A DNA stretch of 64,000 nt from an uncultured Lachnospiraceae bacterium. Lineage in GTDB: Bacteria > Bacillota > Clostridia > Lachnospirales > Lachnospiraceae. The position numbers and the translations under genes are program-made. Where the stretch lies: contig CAJTWA010000017.1 of NCBI GenBank assembly GCA_910580195.1, positions 1 through 64,000 on the forward strand, read 5' to 3'. Positions within the stretch are counted from its first letter, which is position 1; every line of letters starts with the position of its first letter. This document shows, in pieces, positions 56,206 through 64,000 of this stretch. The notes beneath the pieces were generated by a model that was given only the letters and a program-made list of their open reading frames with translations, searched no databases and was not told the origin of the DNA.

Positions 56206-56930
56206 AACAAATAAAGCTGGTGGTATACGGGGAGGGGCCAAATGATTATGGATGGAAGGACGAGAAAGGGAAGTGGAAGCCCGGTTCTGTTATTAATTTT
56301 CTCCAAAAATGCGCGAAAGATATGGAAATAAAATTGGATGTTTGCTATATGGAAAAGGCTTTGATTGATGGGAAAAGCAAAATAAAGCTTGCAAGGCATT
56401 TACGGAAAGTAGAAGGCAAGGGAATTCCAGCGCGTAGGTTTTCTGTATATGCGGCAAGCAAGGGGTATACGGCAGGCATTTTTTATTGCGATACAGATAA
56501 GGCGCCAGATGGGAGCCAAAAGGATGAAAGGAATTGCAGGAAGCATTTTGAAAAAATATATTCTGATGTGAAACAGGGCTTAGAATTGCCAGATAGCAAC
56601 ACTTGGAAGGGGATCCCGATGATTTCCATGAAGATGATAGAAAGCTGGCTTTTGTCGGATCAAGAAGCATATAAAAAATGCTTTGGAAAGGAGCCAAGTA
56701 AGGTAAAGCTGCCGCCGAAACCAGAATTGATTTGGGGCGAGAAAAACAGCCCTTCCAGTGATTAACCGAAAAATTATATGAAAAGAGTGTTAGGGCAATA
56801 CCATGAAGAGGGAAACAGGGATAACTATGCAAACATAGCAGAAGAAACGTCAATCAATGTGCTAAAGGAAAAATGCCCTATTAGTTTTGCCAAATTTTAT
56901 GAAGATTTTGCAGACTTCTGCACGTTGTAG
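56202..56930 (+). pseudogene. Toprim-like protein (DUF4276-type) interrupted by one in-frame stop
   Basis: The frame opens with KLVVYGEGPNDYGW (acidic Toprim-like motif) and continues with IFYCDTDKAPDG (a DxD metal site) and MKMIESWLLSD. At codon 188 a TAA (56763-56765) interrupts it, but the same frame continues PKNYMKRVLGQYHEEG ... and stops at TAG 56928-56930. Without the TAA the product would be 242 residues. Relatives have a tyrosine-like codon there, so a single base change (TAT or TAC to TAA) is the simplest cause. The 187-residue product may retain the catalytic core. Confidence 0.8.
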
Positions 56931-57128
56931 GGACCGTGCAGAAAATATCCCTTATTTATGGCAATGATAAAAATAACCCAAAGGGTTAAAGATTGAGGGC
57001 GGCAATGAAAATTCAGGTATAAAATCCCACCATTTACAGATAATAGTACCATAATCGCCAAATGGCGGTATGATTCGCTAATGGGTTGCATTAGGCGCTT
57101 AAACTATCAATAAATGGAGGATGTTATT

Positions 57129-57347
57129 ATGAAAGCAACAGGAATTGTCCGTAGGATAGATGATTTGGGAAGGGTAGTCGTGCCGAAGGAAATCCGGCGT
57201 ACATTGAGAATACGGGAAGGGGAACCCTTACTGACAACATTGACAAATACTGAAAAGGCCACAGAAACAGCGGAAAATCAAGGCTTTAGCGAAGATGCTT
57301 TTATTAGCGGAATCGTGGGTTTTGCGTCCAGAGTGGGTATTAAGTAA
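57129..57347 (+). CDS. AbrB/SpoVT-type DNA-binding protein, shortened
   Basis: The 72-residue protein begins with the classic swapped-hairpin AbrB fold (MKATGIVRRIDDLGRVVVPK and then EIRRTLRIREGEPL). The usual continuation (an EIFxDxxGEVI strand) is replaced by an unrelated threonine-rich and alanine-rich tail, so the second half of the fold is missing or altered. GGAGG precedes the ATG at 57129. It is the first gene of the presumed conjugative element; relatives of that element carry a similar regulator at this end. A terminator follows. Confidence 0.8.
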   Translation: MKATGIVRRIDDLGRVVVPKEIRRTLRIREGEPLLTTLTNTEKATETAENQGFSEDAFISGIVGFASRVGIK

Positions 57348-57370
57348 GAATTAAAGAGTGTAATTGTGAT

Positions 57371-57410
57371 AGAGGACATTAGCGAGAGCTGGTGTCCTCT
57401 TTGTATTTTG
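57371..57410 (+). terminator. Terminator after the AbrB-like gene
   Basis: AGAGGACA (57371-57378) pairs with TGTCCTCT (57393-57400) around a 14-base loop, followed by TTGTATTTTG. Confidence 0.8.
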
Positions 57411-57473
57411 GACATAGAGAATCTCATATAAGATTTTCTTGATATTATAAAAACAAGCAGGAGGTAATAAATT

Positions 57474-57812
57474 ATGAACAACACAGCGTTAAGAGCAGAG
57501 TTGCTAAGTGCCAGCAGCACTTGTTCAGCAACGACCGGAGCGGAGCGTAGACCGCAGAGCGTCACTAATCATAAGGAATCTGTCATCTGTGGCGGATACC
57601 CTTACGATACTACACACATGGTTTTTGCAAACGAGAAAGACAAAATATTTTACTATGAGAAACTGGAACAGGCAAGGTATCATGACTGTTTTTACAAGGC
57701 TTTACTATGCAATGTATGTTTGAGAGAATGTGAGAACACGTTGCCAGAAATACTGCAGGAAACACAAGCCTATGGAAGAAATCCTTGCAGAAATGGAGGG
57801 GAAAGTGCTTAA
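57474..57812 (+). pseudogene. DUF6075-like protein, truncated and fused out of frame
   Basis: The start (MNNTALRAELLSASSTCSAT, then FANEKDKIFYYEKL and YHDCFYKAL) matches a Tn1549-associated protein family. After FYKAL the expected conserved region is gone, and the reading continues in what should be non-coding sequence ahead of the next gene, ending at 57812. A deletion of a few hundred bases is implied. AGGAGG precedes the ATG. Confidence 0.7.
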
Positions 57813-57984
57813 AATTCGCTTGATGGGAACTAAGAATGATATTAAGTGGTTTGAAAAAATCCTGAAAAGGACGCCCAAAATTGTTGTCGGGGATTTCTCG
57901 GAATTGTACCACAACAAAGGGACGGACAGATACTACAGAGCCTATGCAGAGATTCATAAGGCGAACGTAAAAGAAATGAAATAA
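57772..57984 (+). CDS. Small DUF3970-like protein of the conjugative element
   Basis: The 70-residue protein (KVLKIRLMGTKNDIKWFEK, then YRAYAEIHKANVKE) matches short conserved proteins that precede parA in Tn1549-type elements. Its function is unknown. A start at 57772 has only a weak site; ATG 57796 is an alternative. It overlaps the end of the truncated DUF6075 frame. Confidence 0.6.
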   Translation: MEEILAEMEGKVLKIRLMGTKNDIKWFEKILKRTPKIVVGDFSELYHNKGTDRYYRAYAEIHKANVKEMK

Positions 57985-58000
57985 AATCGGAGGAAAAGCC

Positions 58001-58783
58001 ATGTGTAAAATTATAGCAATTGCAAACCAAAAAGGCGGCGTTGGCAAGACGACCACAACCGGGAACTTAGGGATAGGGCTGGCAAAGCAGGGGAAGAAAG
58101 TGCTGCTGATTGACGCGGATGCACAGGGCAGCTTAACAGCGAGTTTGGGATTTACAGAGCCGGACAAGCTGGAAGAAACGCTGGCAACGGTAATGGTGAA
58201 AGCTGTCAATAATGAGCCAATAGAAGCTGGGTATGGCATTTTAAAGCATAAAGAAGGCATTGACCTCATGCCGGGGAACATCGAATTATCCGGTCTGGAG
58301 GTGTCACTGGTAAATGTTATGAGCAGGGAACTGGTGCTCCGTTCCTACATAGAAGAAGTAAGGGCAGAGTACGATTACATTCTGGTTGATTGTATGCCAT
58401 CGCTGGGGATGATTACTATCAACGCGCTTGCCTGTGCAGACAGCGTTTTAATCCCGGTTCAGGCGGCATACCTTCCGGTTAAGGGGCTGGAGCAGCTCAT
58501 AAAAACCATTGGGAAGGTAAAGCGGCAGATTAACCCCAAGCTGGAAATTGAAGGCATCCTGCTTACTATGGTGGACAGCCGGACAAATTATGCAAAGGAT
58601 ATTGCCGCATTGCTGGTTGAAAATTACGGACAGAAAGTAAGGATATTTAAAAACAGTATACCCATATCCGTAAGGGCTGCGGAAACTTCTGCAGAGGGGG
58701 TAAGCATTTACCAGCACGACCCGAAGGGAAAAGCTGCCGGGGCATACCAATCTCTGACAGAGGAGGTGCTGGGCAATGAGTAA
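58001..58783 (+). CDS. ParA-family partition ATPase
   Basis: The 260-residue protein has the deviant Walker A KGGVGKTTTTGNL (about residues 11-23), DADAQGSLTASLG and DYILVDCMPSLG. It positions DNA with ParB and may stabilise the excised circular form of the element. GGAGGAAAAG precedes the ATG. It overlaps parB by eight bases. Confidence 0.94.
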   Translation: MCKIIAIANQKGGVGKTTTTGNLGIGLAKQGKKVLLIDADAQGSLTASLGFTEPDKLEETLATVMVKAVNNEPIEAGYGILKHKEGIDLMPGNIELSGLEVSLVNVMSRELVLRSYIEEVRAEYDYILVDCMPSLGMITINALACADSVLIPVQAAYLPVKGLEQLIKTIGKVKRQINPKLEIEGILLTMVDSRTNYAKDIAALLVENYGQKVRIFKNSIPISVRAAETSAEGVSIYQHDPKGKAAGAYQSLTEEVLGNE

Positions 58784-59651
58784 AAGCAATAGTGCGGGAA
58801 AAATCAGGATGAACAGTTTTGATGATTTGTTCGGCAGCCCGGGCGGGGAAACAGGGGCGGAGCAGGTAATCAATGTAAAACTAAGCGAACTCCATCCTTT
58901 CAAGAACCATCCGTTCCATGTTGCAGACGATGAGAAAATGGAGGAAACGGCAGAGAGCATCCGGCAGTACGGGGTGCTTGTGCCGGGGATTGCGAGGCCA
59001 AGGGCGGGCGGCGGCTATGAAATCATAGCCGGGCACCGACGGAAAAGGGGCTGTGAGTGGGCTGGCATAGACGCTATGCCTGTGATTGTCCGGCAGTATA
59101 CAGACGATGAAGCCGTAATTATCATGGTGGATTCCAATATCCAGCGTGAGGATATACTGCCAAGTGAGAAGGCAAAGGCTTACGCCATGAAGTACGAGGC
59201 TGTGAAGCATCAGGGAATCCGGGGCGGGAGCGCCCTTGAGGAAGTCGGGGAAACTGCTGGGGAAAGCAGGAAAACCGTGCAGCGTTATGTGTGGCTTGCA
59301 AGGCTTTCCGATGGGCTGCTGGAAATGGTAGACAGAAAGAAAATCGGCATTGTGCAGGGCGTGGATATCTCCTTTCTGGACAAAGAGGCGCAGGGGTGGG
59401 TGCTTGCCACGCTGGAGGCAACAGGGATATCCATGACTGCCGCACAAGCGTCAAAACTGAAGGAACATGGAAAAGCCGGGGAACTTACCCTGCCGATGGT
59501 GCGCCTGATACTGTCGGAGGAAAAGCCGAAAGAGCGAAAAGTGACGATTAAAGGGGACAACATTAAAAAGTATTTTCCTGACGATTATTCCAATAACGAC
59601 ATAGAAGAGGTGATTATCCAGCTTTTAGAGGACTGGAAGAACAGGCAGTAA
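58776..59651 (+). CDS. ParB-family DNA-binding protein
   Basis: The 291-residue protein has a ParB/Srx N-terminal domain (ELHPFKNHPF ... GVLVPGIARP ... YEIIAGHRRKRG) and a central helix-turn-helix (SRKTVQRYVWLARLSDGLL). It binds a parS-like site, not identified here, and partners with the ParA upstream. The start overlaps parA. Confidence 0.93.
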   Translation: MSKSNSAGKIRMNSFDDLFGSPGGETGAEQVINVKLSELHPFKNHPFHVADDEKMEETAESIRQYGVLVPGIARPRAGGGYEIIAGHRRKRGCEWAGIDAMPVIVRQYTDDEAVIIMVDSNIQREDILPSEKAKAYAMKYEAVKHQGIRGGSALEEVGETAGESRKTVQRYVWLARLSDGLLEMVDRKKIGIVQGVDISFLDKEAQGWVLATLEATGISMTAAQASKLKEHGKAGELTLPMVRLILSEEKPKERKVTIKGDNIKKYFPDDYSNNDIEEVIIQLLEDWKNRQ

Positions 59652-59664
59652 AGGGGGCGGGAGG

Positions 59665-60798
59665 ATGGGAGAACCATTGAAGTTTGACTATTATTACGGT
59701 ATGGAGGCAGAGCAGTTTTCCTTTTACCGCGTCCCCAGACTGCTGATTAAAGACGGGCGTTTCAAGGGACTTAGCAGTGACGCTAAACTCCTGTACGGGC
59801 TTATGCTCGACCGCATGGCGATGTCCATGAAGAACGGATGGCTGGACGACAGGAACAGGGCGTACATTATATATTCCGTGGAGAACATTGCAGAAGATTT
59901 GGGGTGTTCCAGACCCACATGCACAAAGATTATGAAGGAGCTGGATTCAGACAGCGGCATCGGGCTGATAGAGAAAAAGCGGCGGGGGCAGGGAAAGCCA
60001 GACATTATTTATGTAAAAAATTTTGCTTCAATGCCAGAAAAAGCACAAGGGGACACTGACGCCGTCCCAGAAACAAAAGATTTTGATTTCAGGAAGGAAA
60101 AGGGATTGGCTTCTGGAAGTAAAGGGACAGAACTGCAAGGGGGAAAAGATTTTGATTTCCAGAAACAAAAAAATTTAACATCTGGAGAGAAAGAAATTGA
60201 ATTTCCAGAAGGAAAATGTTTTGACTTCCAGAAAGAGGAATTTTTAATTTCCAGAGGGAAAGAAACTGGGTTTTCAGAAACAAAAAAACTTGCCCCTAAT
60301 TATAACAACAAGAATTATACTGACTTGAATGATACCTATCCTATCCATCCATCCGGGGATGGCGGGCAGGATGGGATGGACAGCACAGAAGCATACATGG
60401 CTCTTATCCGTGAACAACTGGAATATGACTACCACATGCAGTATGGGAGCCATGACGAGAAAGAGATGTTGGAGGAAATCTATGAGATTATCTGCGAGGT
60501 GGTATGTGTAAAACGTAAAACCATCCGCATCAACGGGGAAGATTACCCGTATGGGCTTGTAAAATCCCGGTTCCTGAAGCTGAACAGCGGGCATGTGGAG
60601 TATGTCATGCACTCCATGAGGGAGGTTACAGGGAAAATCCAGAATATCAGGGCATACCTGATAACTGCCCTCTACAATGCGCCAGCGACGATGAGCCATT
60701 ACTACCAGCAGGAAGTCCAGCATGACATGTATAGAGGGGGATGGAAAGAAAAGGGGGTGGCACAGGATAATTACGGGCAATTAGCCAGTGATACATAG
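59665..60798 (+). CDS. Replication initiator protein A (RepA_N type) with internal repeats
   Basis: The 377-residue protein starts FDYYYGMEAEQFSFYRVPRL and has the RepA_N winged helix LSSDAKLLYGLMLDRM ... SVENIAEDLGCSRPTCTKIM. The C-terminal part (YDYHMQYGSHDEKEMLEEI ... YVMHSMREVTGKIQNIRAYL) is conserved in Tn1549-type elements. The linker (residues 137-208) is built of three to four 23-residue repeats with DFDFQK. It probably initiates replication of the excised element. GGGAGG precedes the ATG. Confidence 0.92.
   Translation: MGEPLKFDYYYGMEAEQFSFYRVPRLLIKDGRFKGLSSDAKLLYGLMLDRMAMSMKNGWLDDRNRAYIIYSVENIAEDLGCSRPTCTKIMKELDSDSGIGLIEKKRRGQGKPDIIYVKNFASMPEKAQGDTDAVPETKDFDFRKEKGLASGSKGTELQGGKDFDFQKQKNLTSGEKEIEFPEGKCFDFQKEEFLISRGKETGFSETKKLAPNYNNKNYTDLNDTYPIHPSGDGGQDGMDSTEAYMALIREQLEYDYHMQYGSHDEKEMLEEIYEIICEVVCVKRKTIRINGEDYPYGLVKSRFLKLNSGHVEYVMHSMREVTGKIQNIRAYLITALYNAPATMSHYYQQEVQHDMYRGGWKEKGVAQDNYGQLASDT
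60073..60285 (+). repeat. 69-bp repeats in the repA linker
   Basis: Three diverged units begin with a GATTTTGATTTC(C)AG-like phrase at about 60079, 60148 and 60217. They encode DFDFRKEKGLASGSK, DFDFQKQKNLTSGEK and CFDFQKEEFLISRGK. The frame is kept and the unit is 23 codons. Confidence 0.75.
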
Positions 60799-60843
60799 AC
60801 GGTTATCTGTTATAATATCCTTCAGGACAGACAGGAGGGCATT

Positions 60844-61380
60844 ATGAAGAAAAACCACCATACGCTTGCGTACAAGCAGCAAAAGCAGCCAAACAAAAGT
60901 TATAAAGACCTGAAACAAAAGCATAAAATGAAGATAGCGGAGTGGATGTTCCGGGAAACCTGCAGCTACTTTAAGGAGCATGGGGAACTGCCGGAAGGGG
61001 ACGCACCCAGAGATGCCGTGGATTTGATATACGAAAAAATAAAATCCCATTCCATCTGGGTTCCCTATGACGAGGTATACGGCGCATATCTGAAAAAACT
61101 CCCCCAATATGGAAAACGCATCAGAGAAGACGGCTTACCGGAGGAACAGCCGCAAAAAGAGAAGGGGGAAAAGAAAAAAGGTAACAGCAGCAAACGCTGC
61201 CCGGCTTGTGGGAGGAAGATGAAACAGCAGTTTATCGGCCTCCAGCACTGCAAATGTGGCACGAGCTGGAAAAAGGACATAGGATTTTTTGAACGCACCA
61301 GTGATATGGTGTTTGTGCTGGAACGCAGGAAAATTGGGAAGAAATATAAGCAGCGTCCGGCGGTACATGCTAAGAAATGA
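60844..61380 (+). CDS. Zinc-ribbon protein of the conjugative element
   Basis: The 178-residue protein has a basic start (KKNHHTLAYKQQKQ), a helical middle, and a C-terminal zinc ribbon seen as RCPACGRKM and LQHCKCGTSW. It is a conserved companion of repA in Tn1549-type elements; its function is unknown, but DNA or RNA binding is likely. AGGAGGG precedes the ATG. A strong terminator follows. Confidence 0.75.
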   Translation: MKKNHHTLAYKQQKQPNKSYKDLKQKHKMKIAEWMFRETCSYFKEHGELPEGDAPRDAVDLIYEKIKSHSIWVPYDEVYGAYLKKLPQYGKRIREDGLPEEQPQKEKGEKKKGNSSKRCPACGRKMKQQFIGLQHCKCGTSWKKDIGFFERTSDMVFVLERRKIGKKYKQRPAVHAKK

Positions 61381-61388
61381 AAACAGCG

Positions 61389-61434
61389 CAAGGGCAGTTA
61401 TAAGTCAGGAGATTTATAGCTGCCCTTGTTTTAT
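61389..61434 (+). terminator. Terminator after the zinc-ribbon gene
   Basis: CAAGGGCAGTTATAA pairs with TTTATAGCTGCCCTTG (one bulged base), followed by TTTTATTGG. It separates the replication/partition genes from the transfer genes. Confidence 0.85.
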
Positions 61435-61459
61435 TGGCTGAAACGGAAAGGAGATTAAA

Positions 61460-62113
61460 GTGGAATCATTGAGGGATGTGAAACGGAGCATGGCAAGGGA
61501 GGCGGCAAAAGGGAGCTGTCCGCTTGCATTTGAAAGGCTGGAGTTTCCGGAAAATCCATACCAGTCCATTCTATCAGAAGAAAAGCTGGACTTGACGCTG
61601 GCATACCTTTTGCGTGTAAAAGGATTTTCACAGTATGCCGGGAAAACAGTCATCAATAATGTATACATGGATTTGGATTTCTTATGCCGGAAACCACAGT
61701 TCAGGCGTACCCGTTATGGCATGGAGCGTGAGGAAGTCTATACGAAAGTGCAGAGGCACAAAAAGAAGCTCTTGCCTGATTACGGAGGGAAACTGTGCTT
61801 GGAAACGGTGCATTGCTTGTTCCGGCTGCCGGAAGGAGAGGCGGAGAAATACAGGATGGTCTATGAAGGCAGGAAAACATATGGGTTTGCCATGTCAAAT
61901 AAATATATTCTTGGTTTGTTTGCCTGCTGCGAAGCGGCGCGGAAAACTGCCGCATGGGATGGCGTGGAAATTGGGCATCTTACGGAGGAAGAACAGAGAA
62001 TTGTCCAGCTGGAAGTGGTTCGGGACGTGCTGTTTCAGGCATTACTCCTTGATGATGTGGAGTATTCCGGCAATGAACTGTCTGCCAGCCTGTATTCCAT
62101 TTACTGTCTGTAA
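61460..62113 (+). CDS. Conserved protein of Tn1549-type elements, function unknown
   Basis: The 217-residue protein starts at GTG 61460 with AAAGGAG 7 bases before. It has no recognised catalytic motif. Visible features are KGSCPLAFERLEFPENPYQS near the start, HKKKLLPDYGGKLCLETVH in the middle and an acidic, leucine-rich end. It lies just before pcfB and virD4, which suggests a role in regulation or mating, but this is inference. Confidence 0.65.
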   Translation: MESLRDVKRSMAREAAKGSCPLAFERLEFPENPYQSILSEEKLDLTLAYLLRVKGFSQYAGKTVINNVYMDLDFLCRKPQFRRTRYGMEREEVYTKVQRHKKKLLPDYGGKLCLETVHCLFRLPEGEAEKYRMVYEGRKTYGFAMSNKYILGLFACCEAARKTAAWDGVEIGHLTEEEQRIVQLEVVRDVLFQALLLDDVEYSGNELSASLYSIYCL

Positions 62114-62230
62114 CTTCTGGCCACGATGTCCAGAAGAGGAAGGGAGGCGGATTGCTTCAAATTTATAAATATCATCTTGCGTGAGATTCCACCGTAGTGA
62201 AAATGGAAAAAATGGCAGGAGGAAAAGACT

Positions 62231-62707
62231 ATGCAGGAAGAAGTAACACAGAAAACGGTTGCCCTTATGATAAAAAGCGCCCGTCTGGACGCTAATGTGT
62301 TAAGGGCGGCGATGAAGATGTATCTGGAACACCACAGAAAGACAGCCGGGAAAAAGAAAACGCATGGAAAGACTACCGTAAAGAACCTTGTTGGAAAAGG
62401 AGCGGGCGTGTCAACCATCGAGGTGACGGAAAGCAATATCAAAGACTTTGAGCGTACAGCCCGGAAATACAACATTGACTTTGCCATAAAAAAGGACAAA
62501 TCAACCGAACCGCCGAAATATCTGGTGTTCTTCCATGGCAAAGATGCAGATGTGATTTCACAGGCGTTTAAGGAGTTTGTCTATGGAAATGAGAAAAAGA
62601 AAAACAGGGTTTCCATACGGAAACGGTTGATGCGGGCAAAAGAACAGGCAGTGCAAAGCAAAGACAGGGAACGGAACCGGGAGCCGGACAGGGGGCAGAG
62701 CTTATGA
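62231..62707 (+). CDS. PcfB-family (DUF3801) conjugation protein
   Basis: The 158-residue protein matches PcfB: TVALMIKSARLDANVLRAAM, VGKGAGVSTIEVTESNIKDF and FAIKKDKSTEPPKYLVFFHG. PcfB helps the coupling protein recruit the relaxase complex in Gram-positive conjugation. GGAGGAAAAG precedes the ATG. Its stop overlaps the start of the coupling-protein gene in an ATGA junction. Confidence 0.88.
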   Translation: MQEEVTQKTVALMIKSARLDANVLRAAMKMYLEHHRKTAGKKKTHGKTTVKNLVGKGAGVSTIEVTESNIKDFERTARKYNIDFAIKKDKSTEPPKYLVFFHGKDADVISQAFKEFVYGNEKKKNRVSIRKRLMRAKEQAVQSKDRERNREPDRGQSL

Positions 62708-64000
62708 GCAAGGATACCAAAGACAGAGGCATATTTGAGGAAATAGCAAAAGAACTGAAGTCCATTCCGGGAAAGATGAAGGAAAAAACAGACAGCATGA
62801 AGGGAAAGAAAATCATCCTTAAAAACCTGCCATATATCCTTGTGGGATGGTTCTGTGACAAAGCAGCATGGCTATTCCGGGCGGCAGAAGGGGAAAATGT
62901 TTTTGAAAAGCTGATGACAGCCCTCAACCATTCAGGCAGGATGTTTTCAAGCCCCTGGTTAAGCCTGAATCCCAAAGACTTACTCACAGGGATTTGCGGC
63001 GGAGCTTTTCTGTGGCTGGCAGTACAACTGAAAAGCAGAAATGCCAGAAAATTCAGGCAGGGCGTAGAGTATGGCTCTGCGAGATGGGGCAACGCCAAAG
63101 ACATAGCCCCATACACAGACCCGGTATTTGAGAACAATATCCCCCTGACACAGACGGAACGGCTTACCATGAACAGTCGGCCAAAGCAGCCGAAATACGC
63201 AAGAAATAAAAATATTCTTGTGATTGGAGGTTCCGGTTCCGGCAAGACCCGCTTTTTTGTCAAGCCATCGCTTATGCAGATGCACAGCTCCTACGTCGTC
63301 ACAGACCCCAAAGGAACCTTACTGGAAGAATGTGGGAGGATGTTGCAAAGAGGACGCTACCAGATAAAAGTCCTCAATACTGTAAATTTTTCAAAATCCA
63401 TGCATTACAATCCCTTTGCCTACCTGCGGAGCGAAAAGGATATTTTAAAGCTCGTAAATACGATTATCGTAAACACCAAAGGGGAAGGGCAGCAATCCGG
63501 GGAGGATTTCTGGGTAAAGGCGGAAAAACTCTATTATACAGCACTGATAGCCTATATCTGGTATGAAGCCCCTGAGTATGAACAGAATTTTGCCATGCTG
63601 ATTGATATGATTGATGCCAGCGAAGCAAGGGAGGATAACGAAAACTTTAAAAATGTGGTAGACATACTTTTTGAAGAACTGGAAAAAGAAAAGCCCAACC
63701 ACTTTGCAGTACGCCAGTACAAAAAATATAAATTGGCGGCGGGCAAGACAGCGAAAAGCATTTTAATTAGCTGCGGTGCAAGGATGGCTCCGTTTGATAT
63801 TGAGGAACTGCGCGGCCTGATGGAGTATGACGAGTTGGAACTTGACACGCTGGGAGAGAAAAAAACAGCATTGTTCGTCATTATTTCCGATACGGACGCC
63901 ACATTCAATTTTGTGGTATCCATCATGTATTCACAGCTTTTCAACCTGCTCTGCGACAAGGCGGACGACGTATACCATGGGAGATTGCCCGTCCATGTGC
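62704..64000 (+). CDS. VirD4/TraG-type conjugal coupling ATPase, cut by the window edge
   Basis: 432 codons are visible. There are N-terminal membrane segments (about residues 40-60 and 95-115), a SARWGNAKDIAPY segment, and Walker A GGSGSGKTRFFVKPSL (about 178-193). VVTDPKGTLLEE and ALFVIISDTDATFNF (the Walker B strand) follow. Coupling proteins bring the DNA-relaxase complex to the mating channel. This is the Tn1549 type of type IV secretion ATPase. The C-terminus lies beyond 64000. Confidence 0.93.
   Translation, partial: MSKDTKDRGIFEEIAKELKSIPGKMKEKTDSMKGKKIILKNLPYILVGWFCDKAAWLFRAAEGENVFEKLMTALNHSGRMFSSPWLSLNPKDLLTGICGGAFLWLAVQLKSRNARKFRQGVEYGSARWGNAKDIAPYTDPVFENNIPLTQTERLTMNSRPKQPKYARNKNILVIGGSGSGKTRFFVKPSLMQMHSSYVVTDPKGTLLEECGRMLQRGRYQIKVLNTVNFSKSMHYNPFAYLRSEKDILKLVNTIIVNTKGEGQQSGEDFWVKAEKLYYTALIAYIWYEAPEYEQNFAMLIDMIDASEAREDNENFKNVVDILFEELEKEKPNHFAVRQYKKYKLAAGKTAKSILISCGARMAPFDIEELRGLMEYDELELDTLGEKKTALFVIISDTDATFNFVVSIMYSQLFNLLCDKADDVYHGRLPVHV

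Noticed and set aside
57495..57560. Attachment or parS site in the palindromic-looking start of the DUF6075 gene
   Set aside because: The sequence is coding in a conserved N-terminus of that family and shows only weak symmetry.

Overview
The window reads as a chromosomal stretch of a strictly anaerobic, moderate-GC Firmicute, most likely a gut member of the Lachnospiraceae (Clostridia). The reasons are the paired glgC/glgD genes, an oxygen-independent nrdD/nrdG ribonucleotide reductase, an NADP-type glutamate dehydrogenase, the ECF thiamine component ThiT, strong AGGAGG-type ribosome binding sites, a GH36 alpha-galactosidase locus and a Tn1549-type conjugative element. No rRNA, tRNA, intact insertion sequence or CRISPR array was recognised. 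All family assignments are by eye and no database search was run.

Layout. 1-8.3 kb is an accessory zone: a MATE exporter; a GNAT gene cut off and joined to an ABC-F tail; a small redox group (FMN-binding protein, ferredoxin, Sir2-like remnant, HxlR regulator); a DUF5131 gene; a Cdd1-like helix-hairpin-helix gene; and a solitary N6-adenine methyltransferase behind a leader with an intrinsic terminator. 8.4-33.5 kb is mostly core metabolism: thiT, gdhA, an AAA/PD-(D/E)XK gene, nrdDG, an L,D-transpeptidase, a short pyruvate-kinase-like protein, an rRNA-type methyltransferase, a second AAA/nuclease gene, a DUF89 phosphatase, a hydroxyacid dehydrogenase, a zinc phospholipase C-like protein, glgCD and a Snf2 ATPase. 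33.9-45.0 kb holds a brnT/brnA toxin-antitoxin pair, then a two-component system divergent from an unusual operon: a propeller-fused solute-binding lipoprotein, two sugar-type permeases, an HlyD-type adaptor and a MacB-like membrane protein, with no ATPase. 45.3-52.0 kb is an alpha-galactoside locus (GH36 enzyme, two permeases, binding protein, divergent AraC regulator) with a perfect 20-bp inverted repeat between the divergent genes. 52.2-56.9 kb holds an ArsC/Spx-like protein, acylphosphatase, a polyphosphate kinase 2 family enzyme, and an AAA ATPase paired with a Toprim-like protein whose frame is interrupted by a stop. From about 57.1 kb to the right edge is the start of a Tn1549-like integrative conjugative element (AbrB-like, DUF6075 remnant, ParA, ParB, RepA, PcfB, VirD4).

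Two patterns stand out beyond the gene list. First, a structured palindromic element occurs three times within 1.5 kb around the response-regulator gene; the copies have different outer stems but a common core whose stems appear to covary. Second, short tandem duplications sit repeatedly on gene starts and ends (gdhA, the pyruvate-kinase-like gene, the alpha-galactosidase, acylphosphatase, the HlyD gene, a small regulator, the MATE leader), so that ribosome binding sites and N-termini of some genes are copies of a neighbour's 3' end.
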